The position numbers and the translations under genes were made by a program. From assembly GCA_934045075.1 (NCBI GenBank), contig OW203727.1, positions 15,994,861 to 16,058,860 of the forward strand: a stretch of 64,000 bases of DNA, in the 5' to 3' direction. The number at the start of each line of letters is the position of its first letter. Positions within the stretch are counted from its first letter, which is position 1. A model generated the notes under the pieces. That model worked only from the letters and a program-made list of their open reading frames with translations. It was not told where the DNA came from and made no database searches. Source of the DNA: Yponomeuta sedellus. Taxonomy: Eukaryota; Arthropoda; Insecta; Lepidoptera; Yponomeutidae. Shown piece by piece: positions 52,990 to 63,335 of the stretch.

Positions 52990-53090
52990 CACTCTAATGA
53001 ACGTTGATAAAGCGAAGGTGATCTGTCAGGATCATGGCAAGTGGCAGTGCCTGGTCTCTGCCGACCTCTCTGGGATATAGGCGCGAGGTT
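52990..53090 (+). mobile_element. RTE 3' end, ATGT-tailed family
   Basis: TAATGAACGTTGATAAAGCG, GATCTGTCAGGATCATGGCA, GGGATATAGGCGCGAGGTT, running directly into the microsatellite. Confidence 0.8.
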
Positions 53091-53320
53091 ATGTATGTAT
53101 GTATGTATGTATGTATGTATGTATGTATGTATGTATGTATGTATGTATGTATGTATGTATGTATGTATGTATGTATGTATGTATGTATGTATGTATGTAT
53201 GTATGTATGTATGTATGTATGTATGTATGTATGTATGTATGTATGTATGTATGTATGTATGTATGTATGTATGTATGTATGTATGTATGTATGTATGTAT
53301 GTATGTATGTATGTATGTAT
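53091..53320 (+). repeat. (ATGT)57.5 microsatellite
   Basis: 230 bp of uninterrupted ATGT repeats beginning exactly where the RTE tail begins. All Met-Tyr-Val-Cys or Tyr-Ile-His-Thr frames across it on either strand are products of the repeat, not genes. Confidence 0.97.
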
Positions 53321-53636
53321 TTGACTCTAGGGCCTGGTCCGTGGACCCTGATGAAACCCGTTCGGAATAGAGGCGTGAGTTTATGTAAGGTAACGTGTAT
53401 GCAAACCTGTGTTGTCTTGAGCTGTTTTTAATCACAAACGCACATAAAATCACGCCTTTATTCCGAAGTGGCAGTGAAAAGAGTTTGCCACTTTCCACGA
53501 TCGTCATAGACCTATTTCGTTTGATTATTGACAATTAATGCTGATTAAGAACAGAAACGAAGTGGCTACAAATTGACGGGGTCACGTTGAATGTTACGAA
53601 ACTATAGGATGCCTCTCGGGTGTCGACGGGCCCAGT

Positions 53637-53804
53637 GACACGGTTGTGTTGTAGGTCTAGCATGCAGTCAGTGCTATTAGCCCAAACAGTTTAGGGCTGC
53701 TTTGCTTAACTTACTCAGTCGACACGGTTGTGTTGTAGGTCTAGCATGCAGTCAGTGCTATTAGCCCAAACAGTTTAGGGCTGCTGTCTTAACTTTCTCG
53801 GTCC
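53637..53804. repeat. 84-bp tandem duplication
   Basis: GACACGGTTGTGTTGTAGGT starts at 53637 and at 53721. The copies differ mainly at the CTTTGCTTAAC / CTGTCTTAAC end. Confidence 0.85.
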
Positions 53805-53967
53805 TGACTTTGAATATAACAGTGGGTTTCTATTGTTGTTATGAAGGTCATTACTGAAACCGATTTTGAAAATTTTCGAAAAGTCCTTTTAGGATGGTAT
53901 TCTCGGTTGAAATCGTTCTATTCGTGGACTTCATAATCTATGGATCATAAATCTAAATATATATGGA

Positions 53968-54296
53968 TCTAAATAGGTTTTTAAATTTGTTCCTTAGCAC
54001 GGGTTAGTGCATTAAAAATAAAAATAGTGTAATCATGTGGGTACAGTGATATCGTTCCGATGTTAAACCTAACTGCAAAGTAGGTAGTCGGGGCTGTAAG
54101 TAATGCAATTTGCCTAAGTCAGATGTCGCTGCCTGTACGTAATACAGAGAATATTGTAAAGAGGTTCGAAATTTCACTGATGCCGTGAGTCGCCCATTGG
54201 CTCAATTGGTAGAGCGCTGGTACGGATAGCCAGAGGTTGCGGGTTCGAATCCCGGCATGTGTGAAATTTTTATCCTCTAAATAGGTTTTTAAACTA
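53968..54296 (+). mobile_element. tRNA-SINE-I, unit length with complete cloverleaf
   Basis: Begins CTAAATAGGTTTTTAAATTT and ends CTCTAAATAGGTTTTTAAAC, so the unit is bounded by direct repeats. The head at 54191-54263 folds as a tRNA: 7-bp acceptor CGCCCAT, D stem GCTC/GAGC, anticodon stem CTGGT/GCCAG, T loop TTCGAAT. Confidence 0.85.
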
Positions 54297-54515
54297 TGGA
54301 TCATTGTTGTATTCTATATTGTATATAATTTAAATGCCTAAGGTTTGCCTTTAAAACAAGTATATATTACAAATTATATTGTATTAATATTGTTTCCTGT
54401 TTTACATGCGTAATAAAACAAACTGAGTAAAGAAATTTTGTTTTCAAACATATGACGTCCTATTAGCCTGGTTACCATAGTAAAGGATATCCCAGTTTGG
54501 GTTCAGGTAAAGTAA

Positions 54516-54726
54516 TTGTGTAGTATTTCTTAATGATTCGCGATACTCATACATAGTTATATATTAAACGGGTCAAATCGCGATTATTTATTAGGTAAAA
54601 CGTAATTACCTTATTTTCCTATGTTGCCGAGACCACGGCACCTGTCAAAACTGAAACGTCGGGAAATAAGGTAATTACGTTTTACCTAATAAATAATCGC
54701 GATTTGACCCGTTTAATATATAACTA
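54516..54726. repeat. Repeat with perfect 63-bp inverted arms
   Basis: Arms 54554-54616 and 54664-54726 are perfectly complementary around a 47-nt centre containing GAGACCACGGCACCTG and GAAACGTCGG. Related to 664-1310. Confidence 0.85.
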
Positions 54727-54798
54727 AGTAATTGTGTAGAAAGAAAAAAAAATTGCGCGGGTTATTCCATTAGAATGTCATCGTACTGCTATTTCTTA

Positions 54799-55197
54799 CA
54801 GCGGTGGTAGCTCAGTGGGTAGAACCATAGACTGGCAAGCGAGAGCCCCAGGTTCGATCCCGAGTGCGGGCATGTACCAATGACTTTGTTTAATTTCAAA
54901 GTTACGTACATTTGCGAATTTGCAGTCGCAATACCACACGCTAACGGTGAAGGAAAACATCGTGAGGAAACCCGCGGCTTGGTTGGCTCCGCACGTATTG
55001 ACTAGTCTTTCCTGTGGGCTAGGCCGACTAAGCTCTCAGGATGGTATAGGTGCTGGGCAAGCCTACACCATCTATAAAACCATGACCCAGGCCCTACAGC
55101 GTCGGAGTGGTCCCTTCACCCATCTAGTGTGAGTGAAGATACCACTGGACGCTGTATAAATCATCTCATTAAGTAGATGCAAAAAAAAAAAAAAAGT
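54799..55197 (+). mobile_element. tRNA-SINE-II, full length with TSD and A15 tail
   Basis: The head has box A TAGCTCAGTGGG (54808-54819) and box B GGTTCGATCCC (54851-54861). The body is GGCTTGGTTGGCTCCGCACG..., with an A15 tail. CTATTTCTTA at 54789-54798 and 55198-55207 is the target-site duplication. This is the cleanest member of the family here. The short frame at 54920-55132 is not a gene. Confidence 0.88.
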
Positions 55198-55207
55198 CTA
55201 TTTCTTA

Positions 55208-55559
55208 GTAGACTACGAAATCGAGGCATTTATCAGCTATTGTATCAGTAATTGAACAACTTTACTAGACCTTTATTAGACTCTAAGTTCTGAGTCTAGA
55301 TTCTGCTAATGCATTGTGGTAGAATGACAAGTGCATGGACTTGGCGATTTAATTTCGTTGCTGCTTCAAGTCTACGCGGGCACATACATCGAACCTTCTA
55401 GGCAGCAATAGTATTAAAAACAATCCACGCGATCCTACCATGTACCTGTCATGGTACTGTCATTTATTCACATGTTATTTAGGCATGTATTTATGTACCA
55501 CTGAAATTAAAATTTTTGATGTTTTGTTTGTACATCTACTTCCTTCTCTAATTGATTAT
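55208..55559. other. Spacer, nothing recognised
   Basis: No frame or repeat supported. Confidence 0.45.
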
Positions 55560-55850
55560 TCCAGTCCATCCAAAGGTTGTACGGAAGCTGTCACTTTTAT
55601 CTAAAGTATTGTATTGTATACAGTTACTTAAAGTAGTCCTACGCTACGTAACGCTCCTTATTAATGTTTTAACAATATATCCATATACCTCCGTTTGTAC
55701 ATCTACTTCCTTCTCCAAAGTCCAGTCCATCCAAACGTCATTTGGAAGAAATCACTTTTAGTGATAAGGCCGCCGTCTGTACTCTTAGTTTAAGAAAAAT
55801 CTGTGTAATTTCCATTTTTATGTTCTTTCTATCTACTATAATGAACTAAC
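55560..55850 (+). mobile_element. Two LINE 3'-end fragments in tandem
   Basis: CCAGTCCATCCAAAGGTTGT at 55561 (degraded after it) and CCAGTCCATCCAAACGTCAT at 55722, the latter followed by AATCACTTTTAGTGATAAGG and CCGCC. The shared upstream CTACTTCCTTCTC suggests a local duplication of the 3' end. Confidence 0.6.
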
Positions 55851-55859
55851 AGAATCGAG

Positions 55860-55990
55860 GCCCTGGTTATGCCGTCGCACTCGTGGTCTATCAATGCGCG
55901 CGCGCAGATAACCGAAGCGCACCGGAAGTGCCCGCGGCGGTGGCGCCAGCGACGCGCCGGAAGTCGAGGCGTGTGGACTTGGCCTATTGA
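55860..55990. other. GC-rich island
   Basis: CpG-rich run (GCGCGCGCGCAGA, CGCGGCGGTGGCGCCAGCGA, CGCGCCGGAAGTCG) in an AT-rich neighbourhood. The ACCGGAAGTG and GCCGGAAGTC parts fit ETS-type sites. It could be a promoter, but no TATA, initiator or exon was found. Confidence 0.25.
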
Positions 55991-56214
55991 GGTGAAGGAT
56001 CCTTTTATGGGTTAGAAGTTGTTTTTTTTAACTTAAATATTGCGCAAGAAGAGCTGCGTGGACTGCCCATATCTCTAGTAAAATTGGGAATTTGTTTATT
56101 TAATTAGGTTTTACAACAGCATTTATACATCCTTACTCACTAAAAATTTATAAATGAAGATAAGTTGAACTAGATGTATAAGTAATTTTAAAAAAACAGA
56201 GCATATATGAATCG

Positions 56215-56569
56215 CTCGTAGCCCCTGCCGTCTGATAGTAAACAATTACGGTGGTTAAGCAACATAGAGCGCGTTCAGTGCATGGATGGGTGTCCATCTA
56301 TGAGGAACGCTAGGCATTTTTCTGAACGGTTCCGTGTTTCGCAAGGCACGCTAAGCACTTGATGCCAGGCTGCTGTCGATAGATGGCAGTCGTTAAGCCA
56401 AGTCAGAGGCCTTAGGGCGGCTGGAAAACTTCTGACAGTAAGGCCCGCCACTATACAATCCTCCACCAACCCGGACTTGGCCCTGTGGTGGAGTATGGCT
56501 TAACCTTCCTGCGATACAGGAAGAGACCCGTGCCCCAACAATTGGGACATATAAAGGGGTTGATATCGA
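56215..56569 (+). mobile_element. 5S-SINE subfamily B
   Basis: The head has GTGGTTAAGCAACATAGAGC, GCGTTCAGTGCATGGATGGG and TGTCC (C box with one change). The 3' body is shared with subfamily A and ends GGGGTTGATATCG. Confidence 0.8.
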
Positions 56570-56582
56570 TTGTTACCAAGTA

Positions 56583-56712
56583 AAACCAGCCACTAGTCTC
56601 GTAAGCCTGCACCAATCCGGACTTGGCCCCGTGGTGGAGTATGGCTTATACCTTCCTTAGGGAAGAGACCCATGCCCCTCGGAGGGGACATAATGGGTTG
56701 ATGACGATGATG
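56583..56712 (+). mobile_element. Second 5S-SINE 3' end in tandem
   Basis: AAAACCAGCCACTAG, CCAATCCGGACTTGGCCCCG, CCCCTCGGAGGGGACATAAT, GGGTTGATGACGATGATGAA: the subfamily B 3' end, 14 bp after the previous copy. Confidence 0.75.
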
Positions 56713-57267
56713 AAGACAGCATACATAACAAAAGTATTTAAGTACCTACAGCTAGATCTTAATTATAAGTTGCTAGATAATTACAGCAGAAAATATATTT
56801 TTTCGACAATGATTTGCAAAATGAAAGTGGCTATCAAGGAATTCAAGTTGATCCCACCTCTGATAATCTTGATCGCTGGCGTGGTAAGAGATTATACCTT
56901 TTAATAGTTATAAAGCCACGACGTAGTGTCCCGACCGTGAATAATTTTGCGACCAAATCGTATTTGCGACGTAATCGTACTGTTACGCTGAACCGGTGAC
57001 GTAATGCAGCCTTCTCGTTTCCTGCATCGATGTGCTACCATATTGAGTTCTTAAAAAGTCTTACTTGTCACATAAATTAAGAAGATCCGAAATAACTTAA
57101 AGTATCGAAGTCGTAACATTTCGAGACTTTCATTTTTTTGAGATTTATGGGACCTTTAGATGTAACCCAGAAAATAATATTTTACGAACCAGTAGTGCCC
57201 TTGATATCAGCGTTTTCATGTGTTTCGTGAGGAGATTAAAAACCCCCTTTTTATATTTTTTACTTGA
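56713..57267. other. Spacer, nothing recognised
   Basis: Short frames have no support. Confidence 0.4.
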
Positions 57268-57424
57268 AATGGGAAGATAAACAGTACCCGTAACCGGCGT
57301 GCGTGCATGCAACGAATTATGAACGTCGATGAAGCGAAGGTGACCTATCAAGATCCTGGCAAGTGGCTGACCTTGGTCTCTGCCTACCCCTCTGGAATAC
57401 AGGCGTGAGGATATGTATGTATTT
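57268..57424 (+). mobile_element. RTE 3' end, ATGT-tailed family
   Basis: ACCCGTAACCGGCGTGCGTG, AACGTCGATGAAGCGAAGGT, GAATACAGGCGTGAGGATAT then GTATGTAT (tail of about two and a half units). Confidence 0.75.
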
Positions 57425-57920
57425 GAAATGGTTTTGTACAAAAAATTACAATGTTACCCTCAGAGATGAAAATCTCCAGACGTTTCAGACTTCTAGATTT
57501 TTCTGTTGTGATGCAACTCTTGGAATTTTCGAAGACAATTGCGTGACTTATGCGTACGTGACGCATCCTTGTTTACACACTTTAATCACTTGCCCTGATC
57601 TCAAACCAGGACATCATGAGCCATAGTAACTAGCATTAAAATGTGAAAATTACTTTGCTAAATTCCGCCAAAAATCCCACAAGCACCATGCGGTTAGTTA
57701 ATACACGATCCTCCCCCTCATTTTTTCAAGCAAAAGCAAGACACGAACACGCCATCACCGACACCAATACTTGTGTGAGATTTCCGCAAAGTAACGCATT
57801 GGTTTTTGAAATTGTCCTTAGCACGGGTTAGTCCATGAAAAAGAATAATAATAACGCCTGATTCCATACAATATTTATAGTAACTAGAAACGGACGTCAT
57901 TTGTACAAATGTACGGCAGG
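57425..57920. other. Spacer with a tRNA-SINE-I tail scrap
   Basis: 57800-57850 carries TTGTCCTTAGCACGGGTTAG and an A-rich end. No gene is seen. Confidence 0.45.
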
Positions 57921-57924
57921 CCTA

Positions 57925-57995
57925 AATGAGAATCGAACGCACGACCTCCGTCATGGTAATCAAATGTGACACCGCTAGTCTAAAGAGGATTTAGT
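57925..57995 (-). mobile_element. tRNA-like SINE head
   Basis: On the minus strand, AGACTAGCGGTGTCACATTT and box B-like GCGTTCGATTCTCATTTAGG with tRNA-like spacing. Confidence 0.45.
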
Positions 57996-58734
57996 GTGTC
58001 ACATATTATGCGATATTTAGCGGCTGCAGAACATAACATATTCTACAATAGCTAACTATACTTCGATCTAAAATCTAAGCAAACTTGCGTAATTGCTCAA
58101 GACTGATTTAGTTCAAGGATCGTGCTCGTACGTCATCTTAGATTAAGAACTGTGGAGGAAGAACTATGTTCATGCAATGCAATTTATGAATAATGTATTT
58201 TTCTCGAAGTCATACAAAAATATCATAGATTTTCAGTCCACGTGTACAGTTTAAAATCAAACTTTGCAGACTTTTTATTATTGTACTTTCGATGGCATCC
58301 TAAAAAGGAATCAATGGCACAACCTGTTTTCGAAAAAAAAAGACATATATTTTTTTGGAAGATACATAATTCCAAATTTGAAATCCTCTCAGAAGGCCAG
58401 GTCGCAGGCAGGTGCCGTCTACAGACTAGTGAGCAACCTTGATCTTATTCTACGATGGCCGCACTGACACGGTTAGTACGGACTTGCTGCCATGTTAACA
58501 TTTTAGCGCTTACGTAATTCTGGATTCAGCAGATTTTTATAGTAAGTAGTTTTTGATATTTGTAGTCCTGGTTTTGAAAATACTAGGGTAATTGGAACAC
58601 TTTGAACGATCTAGTACATAATTTACACAGTATGGGTTTTTCATTTTCATTAGAGAATAGTTATTCTGCTTCAAAATCGTCACGCAATGAATATTAATCT
58701 TGTTTAATTTTTTCATCTGATAACCTCTTTTCTT
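57996..58734. other. Spacer, nothing recognised
   Basis: Short frames around 58242-58467 overlap each other and have no support. Confidence 0.4.
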
Positions 58735-58805
58735 AGGGTTCCGTAGTTGGCAAGGAAACCTTATAGTTTCGCTATGTGCGTCTGTCCGTCTGTCTGTCCG
58801 CGGCC
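58735..58805 (+). repeat. 5' scrap of the GGGTTCCG-type repeat
   Basis: CTTAGGGTTCCGTAGTTGGC, AAACCTTATAGTTTCGC, then GTCTGTCCGTCTGTCTGTCC. Confidence 0.55.
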
Positions 58806-59665
58806 TAGTTTAGAGATTACGTAGATTACGTAGTACGAGAAAGCTGAAAATTGGGATAAACGTACCTATATAATGATCACGCCGACCAATTAATTTAGAA
58901 TGTTTTTTAGGGCATCAACTTATTCCTTTATCTATAAAAAAACCTGGCTAAACGGTCGATTGGCGAAGTGTAAAATAGTTTAGGGATACAATAAATTTAT
59001 AAAAAAAACTAACACAGCTACGAAGCCCTCGTAAGTTAACGAGTAATAGGCGATTAACTTCTAAAAATAAATCTTCGTGCCACATCCATTGAAAATTACC
59101 TATTTAGTTCTGTTAAGCAAATAACTATTTTCTATATATCTTTACAACTGTACTTTGTAACAGTAAAGCTACTAACTATTTGCTATTAACATACAACAAA
59201 TGCAAATAATATACATATACACTTTGCCGGACACAGATATATTTTCTTAACCTAAGAGAACAGATGGCGGGCTAATCAGTCACATAAAAGTGATCTCTTC
59301 CAGACCACCTTTGGTTGAACTAATCAACTTTGAATTTTCAGCAAATTTAAAACTTTGAATCCTAAAAGGTTGCTTTGTTGTTTTCCAGCGCTTGCAACTC
59401 AGTCAGTGGCCGTAGCTCGCTGTCTTGTCAGCACTGAACGATGACTTAATCGTTCCTTCGTCCAATCTGACGTATCTCAGTACACATTTACTAAACGGCT
59501 ATTGGTTCTATCTAAACGGCAACATGGTAGTTTAACTACGTAGGTGTACTTAGGGATATTTTTTTCCTTGTTTTGACGTAAATTAGAAGAATAGTGACGT
59601 GCGGTAGTAATTCTTAGATGTCTTAAGTCATGAGCGTTGGGTTATTATTCGCGTTTAAGTCGTAA
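58806..59665. other. Spacer with one LINE 3' scrap
   Basis: 59285-59320 (AAGTGATCTCTTCCAGACCA) is a minus-strand LINE 3'-end scrap like 9533-9615. Nothing else recognised. Confidence 0.4.
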
Positions 59666-60231
59666 AGGAAGCGATCGTGGCCTAGTGCAACCGAGTGATT
59701 GGATTCAATTACTTAGGCACTGGATTTGTGACCATCCTGTGACTGCCGCTAGTAGCATTTCGTCGGCTAACCGTACCGTGCTTCGCAAGGTAGGTTAAGT
59801 CGTTGGTGCCAGCTGTCATGTAATGGCCGTCGTTAAGGTGGTGCGGGGTGCTAATTAGCGCCACCAATGGAATAAAAATCATAACTTGTATTATAGTAAA
59901 TTTTTATCAAAAGTGAACATGAGAAATTTTAACAACTGTGACAACTATTTTTAAAACATAACGTCTAGAACCTAGGATCTCGGAATCGCGGAAATCGATT
60001 AAAGTCCTAACACTACTTTCTAGACAATATGTTCTAGCCCCTAAGCACCTTAAATATGGCTTAAGGCGCTTAGGGGCTAGAACATATTGTATCCATATCA
60101 GAGGCCTTATGTGGGCTTGATACCTTCTGACAATAAAAGAAGCCACTGTCTTACAATCCTCCACCAACCCGGACTTGGGCTCAGTGGTAGATTATGTCCC
60201 AGCAGTGGGGACATACAAAGGGTTGTTATCA
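59666..60231 (+). mobile_element. 5S-SINE subfamily A, split by an unknown insert
   Basis: The 5' half (59666-59836: GAAGCGATCGTGGCCTAG ... GCAGTCGTTAAG-like GCCGTCGTTAAG) and 3' half (60092-60231: CCATATCAGAGGCC ... ACAAAGGGTTG) join correctly if about 255 bp are removed. The C-box region is deleted in this copy (GGATTTGTGACCATCC). Confidence 0.75.
59837..60091. mobile_element. Unidentified ~255-bp insert with terminal hairpin
   Basis: It starts near GTGGTGCGGGGTGCTAATTA and ends in a 30-bp hairpin with one mismatch (60024-60053 with 60061-60090). No duplication of the target or known ends could be defined. Confidence 0.5.
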
Positions 60232-60764
60232 TATTATCAAGTTGTACAGTTAAAAGAATGTTTTTGTAGCGTATCTCTTTCGTAAGATAGGAAATTACTA
60301 ACTAATCTTCGATGCGTCACGTTAACTCGCACTTTGCTCGCACTAGATCGATTGTACATGTATTTTTTTACATTCATTATGTTTCAATTACTTTTAAGGT
60401 TTTCGTACCGAAAGATTGGAGACGATTCATTTTCAGACATGGAAAACGGCGAGAGCAAGGCGAAGGTACGGCAAGGACTGCCGTTTCTGATCCAGCTCAG
60501 TAATGAAGGCAACGTTTGATAATGTGTATTGGTAAAAAAAGAAAAGACCGAAAGAAAAAAAAATATTGCAACACACAATTTGACTAAAACTTACGACAAA
60601 ATATGGACGGTAAAAATAACAAGAACACTTTACAAAATTTGTCACGGTGTGTCTCTGCTGATGCAATTGGCAGCTGCATCAGCATAGTGCTAAGGGTGTG
60701 AACTTTCGGAGCAGATTTTCAGTCAGTACTGAAAGGCCTATGCTTTAAAGCGCAGTGTAGCTCG
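60232..60764. other. Spacer, nothing recognised
   Basis: Overlapping short frames on both strands at 60312-60666 shadow each other; none has support. Confidence 0.4.
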
Positions 60765-60890
60765 TTCTTCTTCTTCTTCAGGCTATATTAGTCCACTGCT
60801 GGGCATAGCCCTCCCCTAATGAGCGCCATAGCGCAAGGTTGTGCCATCATTGGGGGGTAATGCCCATAATGCAGTGTAGCTTGTTGCTAA
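60765..60890 (-). mobile_element. RTE-like 3' end
   Basis: On the minus strand: GCATTATGGGCATTACCCCC, TTGCGCTATGGCGCTCATTA, CTATGCCCAGCAGTGGACTA then an (GAA)n tail. Same 3' end as the insert at 24307-24499. Confidence 0.7.
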
Positions 60891-60964
60891 CTAATTAATA
60901 AAACAATAGATGCACACAAATATATTCATTATAATAAACGTGCGTAAACATAATTAAAATAATT

Positions 60965-61540
60965 ATAGTATTTTTATTTTTAATGCACTAACCCGTGCTA
61001 AGGAACAAATTTAAAAACCTATTTAGAGGCTTAAAATTTCACCCATGCCGGGATTCGAACCCGCAACCTCTGGCTATCCGTGCCAGCGCTCTACCAATTG
61101 AGCCAATGGGCGACTCACGGCATCAGTGTTTCGAACCTCTTTACACTATTCTCTGTATTACGTATATCCTCTGTATTACGTGAATCCCGGCATGGGTGAA
61201 ATTTTAAGCCTCTAAATAGGTTTTTAAATTTGTTCCTTAGCACGGGTTAGTGCATTAAAAATAAAAATAGTATAATCATGTGGATACAGTGATATCGTTC
61301 CGATGTTAAACCTAACTGCAAAGTAGGTAGTCGGGGCTGTAAGTAATGCAATTTGCTTAAGTCAGATGTCGCTGCCTATACGTAATACAGAGAATAGTGT
61401 AAAGAGGTTCGAAATTTCACTGATGCCGTGAGTCGCCCATTGGCTCAATTGGTAGAGCGCTGGCACGGATAGCCAGTGGTTGCGGGTTCGAATCCCGGCA
61501 TGGGTGAAATTTTAAGCCTCTAAATAGGTTTTTAAATAAT
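60965..61540. mobile_element. tRNA-SINE-I inverted plus tandem cluster
   Basis: A minus copy (60965-61165) faces a plus unit (61178-61540). The plus unit starts at GAATCCCGGCATGGGTGAAA and ends after a second GAATCCCGGCATGGGTGAAA, so box B occurs twice, ~310 bp apart. The complete cloverleaf is 61434-61506, box A TGGCTCAATTGG 61441-61452, box B GGTTCGAATCC 61485-61495. Confidence 0.85.
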
Positions 61541-61589
61541 TAAAATCATTTATATAATTAGGTAAACTTTGTTATCTAAGCTATGTACA

Positions 61590-61800
61590 TTTGTGAAGTT
61601 GTAGTAGCAATACCACTCGCTAACCGTGGAGGAAAACATCGTGAGGAAACCTGAGTGTCTGAGGTGTACAAATACCTCAGCGCTTGAAATTGCCAATCCG
61701 TGGTGGGCACGCGTATTAATTAAGCCCATACTCTCTCTCTCTCTCCAAGAGAAGGCCTGCGCTCTGCAATGGGACGTTTATAGGCTATGTAAAAAAGGCC
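61590..61800 (+). mobile_element. tRNA-SINE-II body fragment
   Basis: CACTCGCTAACCGTGGAGGA, AACATCGTGAGGAAACCTGA, ACCTCAGCGCTTGAAATTGC, AAGCCCATACTCTCTCTCTC, ending AGGCTATGTAAAAAAGG. Confidence 0.7.
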
Positions 61801-62377
61801 AACTCAGCGATTTATAGCATTAAACCACAGGTACATATCTCTGCATATGCTTGCATATACACACACATACATACATAAATACATTCATATACATAAAGCT
61901 TAACAGACAAACCATAACCGTTTTGGATTTACGACTACATACACATGCATTCTTGGTATACATATATACAATAAAGAACTCTATCTAACTAATAGGAATT
62001 ACAAGGTCGATTGATGACGGTGGCTTGATTGCTGTGGCCGAAGGTCTGACAAGGACAAAGAAAATTGGAAAGTTGGAGCGCACAGCTACAGAAATAAAGG
62101 TAACTTCACAATATTTAATTTGGTAGGCTGAGTGGTACGCGTTAGCTCTGGACAAAAAGCGACACAACAATCCTGCTATAGATGTTCTCGGCGCAAATTC
62201 GGGGCCGACCGAGGGTTCCAAGATTTATGGCGGAGTGGGTGAGACCCAGGCAGGGTGGCGAGGAATGAGGGCGCAAGAAGTTTCGTGTCCTCACTGGTTA
62301 AGTACAACAGAAAGTCAAAGACGCAAAGGCGTAACACGACTTTACGTCTTACATCGATTTATTGATAACAATATTTA
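61801..62377. other. Spacer with LINE 3' scrap
   Basis: 61845-61890 is CATA-rich. 61965-61992 (ATACAATAAAGAACTC, (TAACT)n-like tail) is a LINE 3' scrap. 62000-62340 is mixed composition with no recognised frame. Confidence 0.4.
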
Positions 62378-62759
62378 CTGAAGCGCTCGTGGCCTAGCCG
62401 AACCGACTGATAGGAATCAATCACTTTAAAAAAACAACAAGAGGCGCGGTCAGGTGCAGGATGGGTGACCGTCCCGTGACTACAGCTAGTGACATTTTTA
62501 CCGAGCGCTTCCATGCTTTGCAAGGCAGAAGCTTGCCGCTAAGCCGTTGGTGCCGGCTGTCATGTATTGGCAGTCGTTAAACCATGTCAGAGGCCTTATG
62601 GGCGGCTCGATACCTTCTGACAGTAAGGCCCGTAATTGTCTTACAATCCTCCACCAACCCGGACTTGGCCCCCGTGCTAGAGTATGGCCTTACCTTCCTG
62701 CGACGCAGGAAGAGACCCGTGCCCCAACAGTGGGGACATACAAGGGTTGATATCGATGG
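62378..62759 (+). mobile_element. 5S-SINE subfamily A, full length
   Basis: GAAGCGCTCG pairs with the later CGAGCGCTTC. A-box region degraded (CTTTAAAAAAACAAC), but GGCGCGGTCAGGTGCAGG and GATGGGTGACCG are intact. AATATTTA at 62370-62377 and 62760-62767 is a short target duplication. The two frames across the 3' half are not genes. Confidence 0.85.
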
Positions 62760-63094
62760 AATATTTATTAATCAATCAGCTTGTACTCGACTACTGCATG
62801 GTCGCACCGCGGCCGATTTAGACTGCCAAAAAAAACGCTGTATATACTTTAGCAATAAGATAATAATAAGAGAAAGGGAAACAAAAAATTGTGTAGTTAG
62901 ATTGACGGCGTAGTATAAGTAATAGTAAGGAAGGTGCGTGTGTCCTACAATAACATCTGTACACAAAGAAATTAAACGTAGTCTTAGAGATGTAAGGAGT
63001 ACAAAAGGGAAAACAAAAGATAAAAACATTCGGAACGAAAAAAGGCACGGACTCAGCATCTGAGGAAACTAGAGTATTATATCCCCAAGTCACG
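62760..63094. other. Spacer, nothing recognised
   Basis: Overlapping minus-strand frames with low-complexity hydrophobic content. Confidence 0.4.
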
Positions 63095-63310
63095 CCACTT
63101 ACTTCTGCCCTCGGCCATCCTCATCCAGCCACTGCCAGCAAGCTGACTCAGATCGTCGGTCCAGCAAGCCCACTACGTTTGCCAGTTCATGGTCTCCACT
63201 GGAGAACCTTTCCTTTCCCGGAGACCAGCCCACTGCCACCTCAGCTTGCTTATCCTATAGGCTATGACAGTCACGTAAGTTCTTTGGCAGATCGTTTCTG
63301 AATTTTCATC
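63095..63310 (-). pseudogene. RTE-type LINE C-terminus, degenerate
   Basis: On the minus strand ISKLRWQWAGLRERKG, then a stop, then TDDLSQLAGSGW and GRSKWRDLG: the same block order as 28905-29172 but with a stop and substitutions. Confidence 0.65.
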
Positions 63311-63335
63311 CTGACATTTTGGGGTGCACTTTAGT

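Noticed and set aside
52968..53534. Open frames of 96-188 codons rich in Tyr-Ile-His-Thr or Met-Tyr-Val-Cys
   Set aside because: They are translations of the ATGT microsatellite on both strands and carry no independent coding signal.
61434..61506. A functional tRNA gene
   Set aside because: The anticodon loop has C at position 33, the T stem has a mismatch, the unit is flanked by SINE body, and many equal copies exist. It is a SINE head.
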